Shown in pieces: positions 33,156 through 45,003 of a stretch of DNA of 64,000 nt (its first letter is position 1; every line of letters begins with the position of its first letter). A model generated the notes under the pieces. That model was not told where the DNA came from. It ran no database searches and saw only the letters and a program-made list of their open reading frames with translations. The stretch comes from Tolypocladium sp. Sup5 PDA-1 (Eukaryota; Ascomycota; Sordariomycetes; Hypocreales; Ophiocordycipitaceae). The stretch spans positions 434,001-498,000 of the forward strand of contig JPHH03000012.1 in assembly GCA_000750105.3 (NCBI GenBank), given 5' to 3'. A program made the translations under genes and the position numbers.

Positions 33156-36100
33156 ATGGCGGCCGACATTGGTCACATCTCCCAGTTGCTAAACGCAACC
33201 CTCGATCCCTCCCAGCACCGAAAAGGTGCGCAGCAGCCTCGTCTCTCCCCGTTGCCCCGCTCCCTGGTGCTAATAAACAAACGCTCTGCAGCTGAGGCGG
33301 CTCTGAAGCAAGAGGCGGCCAGGCCCCAGTACTCGCTCACCCTGCTCAACATCGTCAATTCCGGCTCACTCCCCATCAACACTCGACTCTCTGCCGCTTT
33401 GGCCTTCAAGAACTTCATTCGATCCAACTATGTGGTGCGTGCGCCCCGAACCCGAACCCCGCCTCGCCGTCGCCGTCGAAGCTAAACTTTTGCTCTCTAG
33501 GACGAGGAAGGCAACTATAAGCTGCCGGAGGACGAGGTGCAGCTGATCAAAGAACGCCTCATTGGCCTCATGATCTCTTGCCCCTCCAACGTCCAGAGCC
33601 AGCTCGGAGAAGCCATCAGCGTCATCGCCGACTCTGACTTCTGGAGGCGGTGGGATACCCTCACCGAGGTAGGCTACCCCGTATGTTGCTTGATTGAGTG
33701 CCACTGACTCGGAGCTGCCTAGCAACTCGTCAGCCGATTCTCCACGACCGACCCCAAGATCAACGTCGGCGTCCTCGAAGTCGCACATTCCATCTTCGCT
33801 CGCTGGCGGCCCCTCACGCGAACGGACGAGCTCTACATCGAAATCAACCATGTGATTGCAACCTTCGGCCAGCCCTTTGTCAAGTTGCTCATTGTACGTT
33901 TCTCCTACGAGTGGAGGCAAAACACGGTGCGTTCGAAGGCTGACCCTTTGTGTTTAGGCAACCGACGAAAGAATCGGCGAAAATGCCAACAACAAGGAGG
34001 CTCTTGAGGGTTGGTTCGAAGCTCTGGATCTCCAGATCAAGATCTTGCACGACATGTCGTCTCACGACATGCCCCCGATCTTCGAGGAAAATCTAGAAGG
34101 CATCTCAAAGCTGCTGGAAAGGTACCTCGACTATTCCAACCCTCTATTGGCAACCGACGACGATACCGAGGAGAGCATTGTCGACACAGTCAAGGCAGAC
34201 ATCTGCGAGCTGCTCGAGCTCTACACCATGAAGTACGATGAAGATTTCTCGAAATACTGTTCCCCTTTCATCACGAGCGCATGGAACCTGCTGTCTACCA
34301 CTGGTCCGGAGACCAAGTACGATACCATCGTGAGCAAGGCGCTCCACTTCTTGACCGCTGTCGCCTCGACCACACAACATGCTCCCATGTTCAACGAGGA
34401 GAACGTGCTCACGCAGATTGTCGAAAAGGTCATTCTGCCAAACGTCGCGTTGCGAGAATCCGACGTGGAAATGTTCGAAGACGAGCCCATCGAATTCATT
34501 CGACGCGACCTGGAAGGTTCTGATTCAGACTCGAGGCGGAGATCGGCAACGGACTTCCTCCGGAAGTTGCAAGAAAAGTTTGAGACTCCGGTGACCAACA
34601 CCGTGTCCAAGTACATCAACCACTACCTTACCCAGGGCAAGACAGATTGGAAGGCCAAGGATACGGCAGTCTACCTGTTCCTTTCCGTCGCCGCGAAGGG
34701 TGCAGTTACGGCGGCGCAGGGCGTCAAGACTGTCAACCCGCTGGTAAACGTGGTCCAGTTCTTCGAGCAGAACATCGCCTCAGACTTGATGGGCGGCGAT
34801 GACGTGGAGCCGATTTCCAAGGTCGATGCGATCAAGTACCTCTACACCTTCCGCAGCCAGCTGTCAAAGGAACAATGGAAGCTGGCATTGGGTCCGCTGA
34901 TCCAGAATCTGAACTCGTCCAACTACGTCGTCTACACATACGCCGCCATTGCTGTGGAACGCGTCTTGTTTTTGGCCGACGATGCTGGTAACCAAATGTT
35001 TCCGCGGGCGGATATCGAGCCGTTTGCGAAGGATCTTCTCACCCACCTCTTCAAGCTGATAGAGAAGGAAACGAGCCCGGCGAAGCTGCAAGAGAACGAA
35101 TTCTTGATGCGATGCGTGATGCGCATTCTCATCGTCATCAAGGACGGAGCCACTCCCATTCTGGACAACGTTCTCACCCATCTTATCCTCATCACCAATG
35201 TCATGAAGCAGAACCCGAGCAACCCACGGTTTTATTACTACCATTTCGAGGCTATGGGTGCGCTGGTCCGCTACTGCTCGGGCACGAACGCTGCCCTCTT
35301 CAACCAGAAGCTGTGGGAGCCATTCCACAAGATTTTGGCTGAGGATGTCACCGGTTAGTTCAAGACACCAGTGCACACGTTGTTCCTCCTGCTAACAGTG
35401 TCTCAGAGTTCTTGCCGTACACTTTCCAAATTCTGGCTCAGCTGTTGGAGTCGTCTCCATCCGAGGCAGTCTCAGACAACTACAAGGCGCTCCTTGGTCC
35501 GCTGCTCGGCGCGACTCTGTGGGAAACCCGAGGCAATGTTCCTGCCTGCACTCGGCTGTTGTCCGCGGTCATCCCCAAGGCTGCCAAGGTTCTCGTCGCA
35601 GAGAACCAAATAGAGCCTGTGCTGGGCATCTTCCAGAAGCTTCTGAGTGGAAAGAGGTCAGAACTCCAGTCTTTTGACATTCTGGACGCCATAATCCACT
35701 CATTTGAGCCGTAAGTTTAATGGAACCTCGCCATGAACTCCTCGTGCTGACTCGACTTGGACAGGGCGATTCTCGACCAGTACTTTGGTACAATCATTCA
35801 ACTGCTGTACACGAAACTGCAAGGGTCCCCCTCGGACTCCCTCAAGCTTCGGTTTGCCCGATTCTACCACCTTGTCGGTGCCAAGCTGGAGGCTGGCTAC
35901 GGCGCGGACTACTTCATCAAGCAGTCGGACCAGGTCGACGAGAGGGCCTTTGCCCAGGTATACCCGCCTTTCGTCCTCGCCGAGACCGAGAAACTTGCGA
36001 AGCCGGTCGACCGCAAAACGGCCGTTGTATCCCTGACCAAGACTCTGTGCGACTCCCAGGCTTTTGCACACAAGTTCATGAAGGGTTGGGGCAACAGCTG

Positions 36101-36392
36101 CCGCATCTTGCTGTCGCTCCTCGCGAACCCTCCGGCGGTATCAGCTGGGCTCGGCGACGAGATTATCACCGAGGCTTCTGTCGACGACATCGGATTCGGA
36201 ATGAATTACACAGCGCTCAACACGTGCAAGCCTGTGGCGCGGGATGACTTCCCAGAGGTTCTCGATGTCACCAAGTGGGTGAAGGGGTACATGGCTGCCG
36301 CCAACCAGAGGCACGGCGGTGCGGTCGAGGGCTTCATCACACAGCGACTGCCCCCTGACCAGCAGGCGGCTATTGCGCAATACATGCGCTGA
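33156..36392 (+). CDS. cse1: importin-alpha re-exporter Cse1/CAS (exportin-2)
   Basis: Seven exons (33156-33225, 33292-33434, 33501-33668, 33723-33893, 33958-35353, 35407-35710 and 35765-36392) encode 959 residues, nearly the same length as yeast Cse1. The protein is a HEAT-repeat karyopherin that, with Ran-GTP, returns importin-alpha from nucleus to cytoplasm. The importin-beta N-terminal (Ran-binding) region is spread over exons 1-3, with SLTLLNIVNSGSLPINTRLSAALAFKNFI. The Cse1 core follows, including YCSPFITSAWNLL, FEDEPIEFIRRDLEGSDSDSRRRSA and NPRFYYYHFEAMGALVRYC. The C-terminal CAS domain starts about LPYTFQILAQLLE. All exon junctions keep the frame. The first intron uses a GTGCGC donor. 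The start codon lies in a good context (CACCATGGC). Confidence 0.93.
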
Positions 36393-36948
36393 GCCCACGG
36401 GTTGCAGCGGGAGAAAATACGAGGATGCGCAAAGTTCCTTGAACAAGTGTGAGGAACAAGCGCGGAGAGCTGGCTGAGATATGCGAGCACCAAGATACCA
36501 AGGTCACGGGCTGACGGAGCGAGCCAGGGGCTAGATTTACGCAGCGGAAGGTTGATGGCAGCAAAACTAGACAAAGTTGTCGAAGTAGATACGCTGGATG
36601 TAGGTGTCAGATGAAAAGCTCACGAATGAAAATTCCCAATCAAGGTTTCCTCTTTCTGTCGCCTTCACGTGGAAATGGTGCATGGATGCGTTGAATGTCT
36701 TGTCTGGCCAACTATGCAGCATTTGAATAGTCTTTTCTTTTTCGCACCAGAGAGCTATGTACAAGAAGCTTTAAAAAGTCAACAAAAAGAGGTATCGTCA
36801 AAGTAAAAATGGAGTCTTGAAACAAAAGGTCGTTACAACAGTAATATGTGATTTTGAGTATGAGTCCTTCGCCCGCTTGCCCATCATATTGTAGTCTCGT
36901 TGTGGAAAAGCCCGCCCGGTTTATGTCATTAGTGCCCCGGCTTGCAAA

Positions 36949-36986
<38 letters not shown>

Positions 36987-37206
36987 ATAATAATGATGCT
37001 ATGTGACCTTAACTGGTGGGATGAGAATGGGGCGTTGATGAAAGGGGAAGAAGAACTGGGGGTGGGGGGGGGATGGGTCGTCGTAAGTCATCGTGTGGTA
37101 TCAATTCGTACAAGCATCGTTGCTGTCCTTCCTTTGCCTTGAACCCGGAACACTTGCTAATAATACTCTGCAAGCCGTCGCCGGAGGATGAATGGGGAGG
37201 CAGGCC
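36393..37206. other. convergent intergenic region with ATG microsatellite
   Basis: These 814 bases separate the stop codons of Cse1 and the PH-like gene. AT-rich 3' sequence runs from about 36560 to 36900. No gene is seen apart from the trinucleotide repeat. Confidence 0.65.
36949..36986. repeat. ATG trinucleotide microsatellite
   Basis: Twelve to thirteen uninterrupted ATG/GAT units lie in the convergent spacer, about 560 bases after the Cse1 stop codon. Confidence 0.9.
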
Positions 37207-39208
37207 TCAGAGGAAGCCGCCCTCGGCCCCGACGATGCTGCCGCGCCAACCACAGCGTCCCTGCTGGTCGTTCCTCGGCGGCGGCGGCTGGGACGGTTGT
37301 CTGGCACCAGAGGCGCCGCGGAGGGTCAGGTTCGTCCGGGGCGCAGACGAAGGCTGGACCTCGACTTCGCTGCTGCCACGGCTGCTTCCAGCGCTGGCAT
37401 TCGTCTGGACGAGCAGTAAGCTGCTGGTGCTGGAGAGCCTCTTGGTGAACTCGGTAAAACTCAACCTTTTGGTGCTGGAGCTCGAGTTCCGCTTGTCCGC
37501 GCTGGGCACCGGCAACGGCTTGTTGCTGCTGTTGGCGGCCGAGGAGGGGAGGTCCAGGGCGGTGGCAGCAGCTGGGGTGAGGTGAGGCGTGCTCTGGGTA
37601 CGGCCTCCGTTAGGGCGGCTTTTGGCGTGGGCAGTGTGAGGGCGTAGGGGCGGTGCTGGGCTGATGGACGATGCGGAATCGGCGCCGGCGTGGAAGCTGA
37701 GATGGGCGCGCGACATGCCGGGACGATGCGAGACGGAGTTGCGACCGTTCTCGCGACGGGGGCCGGCGATGTAGGCCAGGGCTCTCTGGGCTCCTGGAGA
37801 CATCAACGGCGCCTTGCCACGGTCATCCTGTTCCTCGGACTGGGCGTCACTGTCAGAGCCCGCGTCATTGGACTCATCGGGGTCTGCCTCGTCCGAGCTA
37901 TCGTCGTCTTCAAACGTGCTGCGGATGGGAACCCGCTCTGCTTTGGTGCCCACTTCATTCTGCTTCCGCCGCTCTTCGACCTCACGCATGAGGGCGTCAA
38001 ACCTGGCGATTGAGCTGAGCTTCTCCTGGCCGGGGATGCACGATTCCGCTCCGGGGATGTGTCCCAGCTGGAACGCCCTGTCGAGAATGGTCTCCCCAGG
38101 GGCAGGAGGATAGGCGGCGTCGTAGACAGAGGGATGCTGGGCTTGTGAGCTGATGCTGTCTCGGCCCCGGGTAGGCGAGCTCATGGTCGAGGAGCGTCCT
38201 TGAGCCGACGTCCATCCCTCGATGAACTCTCCGCGGTAGTCGGCCCGGGGAGTCGACGAGCCCAGGTCCGTAGGGAGAACCGTGGTGTAGTGTTGCTCTG
38301 GAATGGCATACGGGAGCTTCTGCGGGGGATAGTTGTTGCTGGAGGGAGAGGAAATGTCGCTCCGTTTGGACCGTAGACTCGGCGACTCGGAACTAAAGGT
38401 GGCCGGACGGTCTTGTGGCCCAGTTGAATATGTAGCCGTCGAGCTCTTGTGCTGAAGGGCCCGGCTCCCGCTGCCCGGCCGTTGGTTGTGATCCGAGTCG
38501 CGGGATCGGGTCGCAAAGGGACTTGTGAAGATGGGCGATACGGGGCTCTCGGAGCTGGGCGTCGCGCCCTTCTTAGCCAGGATGAAGCGCGCCCACTCGT
38601 GCAGGCTGGGGTGGTGGTCATCTTTTGGTGTCCGGAACCACAGCGTCGTAGTGCCAGACTCCTTGTTTGTAGAAATGAAGCCTGCCGCTCGACTTGATCT
38701 GCGCCGCCGCTCCTTGTCGGTGATGGTGATGACGAGAGTCGGAAGCACGGGGCCCTGCTTGCGATTGGTGACGAGCTGGACCTGGCAGTCGGCCACACCG
38801 CTGGCTGGCCACTGCTGGATGGGCTCCGTCTCGTCCTGCGGCTTCTTGTTAGACTCGAGCGCCAATGGCACGGGAGACACGATGGAGGGCGGTCGTACCT
38901 TGGATTTGTACACGGAGATGCAGTAGTCGTCGCTCGAGGGGGTTTTGGAGAGGGCCTTGGGCATGGAGCTGTTGGCGCGGCCGGTGGGTACGCCCTGGGA
39001 GAAACAGGCGCTGCCCTGGCGGTCTCGTTTGTTGGCGGCGCTGCGTCTTCCAACGACGACATATCGCGGCTGGAGAGGAGAGTGTCAGACTGCGGATAAG
39101 ATAAAGCATGGCGGTGACGTCGGGGAAACTACCAACCTTCCACGAGGCCCGCCCCAGGATCTGGCTGCGGTCTGGCGGGACCAGGAGAACGCCTTCGAGG
39201 CCGTCCAT
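37207..39208 (-). CDS. PH-like domain protein with long disordered Ser/Pro-rich tail
   Basis: Two exons (39208-39137 and 39069-37207) around a 67-nt intron encode 644 residues. The N-terminal 170 residues resemble a pleckstrin-homology fold. They contain an opening LLVPPDRSQILGRASWKPRYVVVGRR, YCISVYKSK near residues 73-81, and a closing helix around HPSLHEWARFILAKK. The remaining 470 residues are Ser, Pro and Arg rich. They include an acidic stretch (EDDDSSDEADPDESNDAGSD) and end with SFTEFTKRLSSTSSLLL and a Gly/Pro-rich tail. The PH part suggests lipid or protein binding at the membrane or cell cortex. No catalytic domain is visible and I do not recognise a named orthologue. The exon 1 ATG is supported because the intron joins the WK-PRYVVVG motif in frame. 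Confidence 0.75.
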
Positions 39209-42200
39209 GGCCGCCGGTGTTTGCGGGCGGCTGGTCCGAGGAGAATGGAGGGAAGAAGAAGAACCAAGGAAAATATGCTGGTTGACGTTACAGGCGCATT
39301 CTGAGGGCAGAGGCGGGCGAGGGACGGCAACGGAGCGCCTCTCTCTGGTCGGTCGGTCTGTCTCCTTATTGGGCCCTCGATAGGCACCTGTAGTCGGTCA
39401 ATCTCTCAACGAAAAGACTAGGCAGCGCAGATGGGTTCGCCAGGGCCGAGGGGTTGAAGCGAGGCGAGAGGGGCGAGATATCGAGTGCACAAGGGCAGTA
39501 CATACAGCGAGGGACGCAAAAGCAACAAGAGACGGGCCGAGGACGAGGGAATCGAACGGCAGCGACGGGTTTACTTGTATGGGTCCGGCATGGTGTTTAC
39601 CAGCTCGACTAACCTGCGCTGGCGTCCACTGGCCTCCACGGGCCTCCACTGGCTTGGCCAGGTCCCCGACGATCCCGCATTGGGCCTCCCGTGAGGCGTT
39701 CGATTAGGTATGGGGCAGATGCACGCTGCAGCGCACAGCACCATCCAGGGCCCCAGCAGCACACTTGTAGGGTTGGGTAATGGCGCAGGCGAAATTAACA
39801 TCAAACATGGAGGACTGGCGCGGTGATTGAATGCCGCGAGCGACCCGGCCGGCTGATTCCAAGGCCATGGCCTGGTACTGCCGGTTATTACGGATGTGAG
39901 TTGTGAGAGGTTTCGACTGTTCGTACAGTACTGTACGAAGTACGAGGTACCTGTAGCAGTACGTACCTGCCGTCCTGCCCGATGTTCTCGTGGATGTCCT
40001 GATGATGTCCTCGTGGGTGTTCCTTCCCCCTGTGCTGCTGCTACACTGGGTGTACATGCCTGGCCAGCGCAGATCGGAGTACACCTGGGGTCGCCGCTGG
40101 CGCGACGCCCGGCGTTGCAGGTACGGGGGCCATACCTGCGCTGCCAGCTGCCACGCGGGTACCGCGCCCTACCCACGGGCCCCTGGACCATGTCGCTCTC
40201 GTGCCGCTCGTCTAGCAGCAATCCTGTTTCTGATGCTGCCATCCATGGATCTCGCGCCTCTGCCAACACCAGCACCAACTGGCGGCACCTGGATCGAGGC
40301 ATTATTCCCCGGACGGCATATTCCTGCATACGGGAGCATCCCATCTGCTATCCGCCGCGCATACATACTTTGTACGTATACATGCAGGCGGCACATGTAC
40401 AACAACGGAGCCCATCGGCGTGTCCCGTTGATTGTAGTCCGTACTTCGGTCACGACGTCGCACACCGTGTTGGCCGGCGGTCCGGAGAACAAAATTGTGT
40501 CAAGTCAAGGTCTGGTATGGAATCTAGTCCCCCTCCCTCCCACCCTCTTGTCGTTGAATAACGCCTGTCAACGAAACCTAACTGCCACCTGCATATCTCT
40601 TCCACCAATGCAAGCCCAGAGACAAAACGACGACAACCTACTTCGTAGGAACCTCCGAAGCTACGGCCAGGCCCGAACGTCTCACGCTGGAAAGAAGGCT
40701 GCGGCACGGTTTCATCAAGGCTTTGTAATTTTTTCCCCAGCTCTGGCACTGGTCGTGGCGACGGGCCGCCCAGGGACCAGGGACGCAAGCATGCTCGCAT
40801 CGGTGCCATTTCCAGCACAGACAGCGCGCCAAGACACCACCACGGCCAACAATCCAGAGTTCCAGACGGCCAGCTGAACCCATCAGTTCGGGAGCTAGCG
40901 CGGCGAGGTTCCAGTTGCTGTTGTTGGTGCCGGCACCATTGGCGGGCGGCACTGTACGTAACCCGCCCTTGTCCCCCAACTGAAGCCGAGGAGCGAGGTG
41001 AGGCGCGTGGGAGGCTACGTCTCCATGTTGCACAACGGTCCCCGAATGCCGGGGACTGATGGCCAAAGACGGGGAATAGAACTCTTCCAGACTCGTGATG
41101 CAGTTGGGAGACTGGCCCGCTGAAGACGCTGGCCCACCGCTCCACTGTCGTTCCCCATCAGCTAGCGAGCTGTCTGTGTGTGTCAAGAGGGCAGCGACGG
41201 GGACAGAGTCCAGACACGCATCGTGACGACGACGACATCAACAAGTTGCAAGAAAAGACCGCCCGCGCATGCAATGGCGGACCGCGCGCCGCCACCTCCC
41301 GTAACGATGGCAGAAAGGGGCCCATGTGGCTTGCGCCTCGCGAGGTTAGCCACCAGACACACAGACACATCAATACTAATCACAACAACCAAGTGGACTG
41401 ATTATAGGATGTTGTGGCCTGCATCTGGCCAGTCGGTTGTTCTGGAGGTCATCAGTCAAGTCATCAGTCAGGCACAGTCTCACGTCGTCAGGCTCACCTT
41501 GGGTGCGGTGCAGACCTGCGGCCGAAGCAACGCGCATAGGCAGCTCTTCATCGAGCTTATTGGGCCTCTCGCGATGCCAGGATGGCAGACAACTCACACC
41601 TTGTCTCGACGCACCAGCCAACGGCACGGCCGATTGCCATGATCGCGGCCTTGATTACGGCTGTCAGTCTGTCACTGTCAGTCTGGCATTGGCCCACTCC
41701 AACCTCACATCATGGCGGCGGCGTCGTAGTCGTCGTCTGTGTGTAACCCGGTGTTAGTCCCGCCCGCGGACTGCGGCCTACCAGTGTGCCACCTTGTGTT
41801 GGAAATTGAAGGCGCCCTGATATCGCCGGATACGGCAACAGTGTACCTTGAGCCACTATATTTGGACTTCACTGGGTGACACTCCCGCCTGCCAAGCGAC
41901 CCGATGCGGCTTGAATTGCATGGACTTTACTGTCCTATAGGCTATGGGTCAACCACAGTCGTTGCATATCCAACTGCTTGTTTGAGTTGCCAGCTCATGT
42001 CCAACGACGAGCCTCGCGAAGACACGGTGCTCGTATGCAGGGCGAAGGTGTGCCGCGGTGCCGCGTCCACGATCATACTGCGACCTTCTGGAATTGCCTG
42101 CCGAACCCTTCTTCTACTTCGTACCATATTGTCCTAACTATTGTGGCTCGCTCACCGTCTTTCCGGCATACACTGGAAGGCCAAGTTGGCCGTCGCAGGC

Positions 42201-45003
42201 GCCACTCGTCAGCCGCATCTGTGGCTTCTCTTACTCGCCCCCATCCCGCGCAACTCGCCCACCGATTGTCTTCCTTGCCACCACAACTTACAAGCCACGC
42301 TCTTGTTGTCTCTTGCCTCGTACGAATACCCTTCTCCCGTTCAGCCTGATGTGTTATTCCCGGTCAATTATTCAAACCCGTACGAACAACGGGGCGGGGG
42401 TGTCAAGTGGCATTCAAGCCGCAACCGTGGCGTACGCCAGAAAGCCATCCAGGACATCAAAGCCTAGATGCCAAACCCTGGAACCGATAGCCTCCCCCGT
42501 GGGTCGGCGAAGCCAGCGAAAGCACAGCATCAGCGAACAAAAGGAAAATGGAACCAGAAAAGAAGGCAAAAGGACTCGAATGCAAGTGTTTTGTGAGACC
42601 CCGCCACGTTTCTCGTGGTCTCTCGCGGCGGGTGGCAAGTGCAGCAATTGGTCGATGCCTCACCACCATTCCATCTTCTAATGCGTGGCGTACAGACGAG
42701 GCTTGCAACCTTCCTGATCGCTTCGAGAGGCTGCATGTCTTGGGCCGCGGCTTGCTCAGGCACGGGCTCTGTCGGGTTGAACAGGCACAACGGCTTGCAT
42801 TTCCGGCTTCCAACCGGTCACCCGGAGCGGCGGGCGGCATGCAAGAGCAGTCGTTGTTCCTCACGGCTCCAGATCCGAACGAGGCATGCTGTCTGTCGTT
42901 GGTTTGTCATTCACTCTGCCGCCAGACTAAAGCCAATTTCTCCGTTGGCCAACGTCTGCCACCCCCCACCAGACTTGACTCGGTCAGTTCCTGTCAAGTC
43001 CGCTGTCACCGAGCTGCCAGCTGCGGCGAGGTCGAACCTAATTCGCGCTCAACTCAATGGAACAATAAGCACAGCTGTAACAATCCCTCAAAGACTCACC
43101 GAAGCTCCGGAAGCATCGACTTCTTCGGCGGTACTTTCCTCCCGATGCGGCATCTGCGTGTTGCGTCTCCATGGGGCCCTCCATCTTCGTTTGGGTTGTG
43201 TCCCCCGTTCTAAAAACCCGACTGGCTTGTTCGATGCTCGTCTGCCCCTGCATGATGAGATGGTCATGTCCCCTAATGCTTGCTAACAGTGCCAACACTA
43301 CGAACTACGTGCAGGCCTCGACTCGCACGGTGCCCAACACAGCGCGCGCATCTCTCGGCTGTTTGTCGTGGTGCGTGGTCAATGATGCCCAGCCGTCATT
43401 GTTGGCTCGTTGGTCGCCCGTCTAGGGGGAATGCATGAGGTTGATCGGGGTCTTGGCAGCTGGCAGCTCTTTGGCCACTTACTACTCCGTATTGGACGTA
43501 TGCATGCCGGCCTTCACGATCCTGGGGGCTTTGGCTTGGGCTTGGGCTTGGGCTTGAGCTTGGGCTTGGGCTTGGGCTTGTTGGGCTTGGTCCTTTTGCA
43601 GCGCTCTGCTCGTCTCTCTGACCTCACTCAGTCCGCATTTGGGCCATCGCGCCGGTGAGGCTTGTAAGTTGGGTACGCAGCAGCCGTCCCATCGCTCGAC
43701 GTCAAGGGGCGCCCTCTGTGCGCGAGCATGCAGGTACAGTACGAGGCCCTGCCTACGAAGTTCCAGCTCGTCTACGGATTACTAAATGGTCCAGTCTCCC
43801 GGCGAGGGCGTGTTGTATTCCTCCGCGCGGCGCCATCAACAGCGCCGGCTGTCGTCGAAGCAAGTGCCCGACGCTTTGCCCAACTCAGACACATGCTACC
43901 ATCGCACTCACCCCTTCTTTCGGCAGCCTCCGACGCCTCTGTCAAACGTTCCCAGCCCATGCCTCCCCCGGACGCAGCTACACCGACGGCCAACCCAGGC
44001 CCCCACCACCACCATAGTCAACGCCCTCGAATCTATCCATGTATAGCTCTTGCTCATCAAATTCTACAATCCTACCCTGCTCCCGGATCTGCTGCCGCCT
44101 TTCCTACTCCAGGCAGTAACCAACAACCGCCTATTTTGAGTTTGCGTAGGACCGAATGGCCGGATGACTCGTCCCTAAACCGTTCGGCCGGAATGCGCCA
44201 TCATTGGACCTCGCTGCTGCTGTTGGAGGCCCGGAGAAACTACCTGACAAGCTGACAAGTTGCAACCCCCATCCTCGGGGCACACATCACGTCGCATCGC
44301 ATCGCATCCATCCCCTCTCTGTGCCACTCACCGTACGTACTATTCGCATCTCGCCCCCATATCCATGTCCACGCCCGCGCCCCAACCCCTGGGCGTTTCC
44401 CGTTTCTGCCCTCGGTGAGCCCGCGCGAACGTGGCGCCTTGCTGTATCGGCCACCATTGCGATCTTGCATCGACAGCGATGGCCGAAGGATTCCTCCACC
44501 CTTGGATCGCTGATGCAGCTAAGCCGAGTACAGGTCGCCTTCACGTGCCCATGTCCAACTGTTCACACGACTCACGGCCCCTGCTTAGACGACATCAAAA
44601 TCATTCGCTATGTTCCAGTGGAATTTTCTGCCTGCACAAGACAGCAAGTCTACATAAAATACCGTCCAGGCCTGAGCTCCCCCGAACCCCAACTCATGAC
44701 ATGACGTTCCTACTTACCAACGCTGCAACGCCAGAAAGGTTTAAAATAAAAAGTAAAAAACCACAATAACGAATGGGGGGGGGATTGGCAATCTAACAGA
44801 CTACCCGGGGGCAAGAGTGAGGAGGGGGAGAAATAAACCATGCTTGATAGAGAGACCCTGTAGACCGATGCATGCCGTAGCCATCTCTATCCCTTGCCGA
44901 CGTCCTCTAACCCAGTGCCCAAATGCCTCTCGTGTTACAAACTCATCGACTTGCCGTAGACGCTCAAGATGTATCCGTAGTATCCGTACGCGCACCCTCT
45001 TTC
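39209..45003. other. 5.8 kb gene desert
   Basis: No supported gene is found on either strand. Frames of up to 295 codons exist (for example 39990-40877, +) but have low-complexity or random composition. Landmarks are a dense cluster of GTAC-ended palindromes at 39923-39950, further copies at 40639-40647, 42115-42124 and 43493-43501, and a GGGCTT minisatellite at 43531-43590. Sequence near 44700-44790 is AT-rich and probably the 3' end of the Gid7 transcript. GC content is like the other spacers, so this is not an AT-rich RIP island. Confidence 0.55.
43531..43590. repeat. GGGCTT minisatellite
   Basis: About ten head-to-tail copies of GGGCTT, one with GAGCTT and one with an inserted TT, form a G+T-rich strand of about 60 bases in the gene desert. 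Confidence 0.85.

Noticed and set aside
39923..39950. possible CRISPR-like or tandem repeat cluster
   Set aside because: The GTAC units are short, overlapping palindromes without spacers of regular length; this is a eukaryotic spacer, not an array.
42058..42681. 207-codon plus frame in the gene desert
   Set aside because: Composition is random and rich in Ser, Pro and Arg; no domain and no clear start context.
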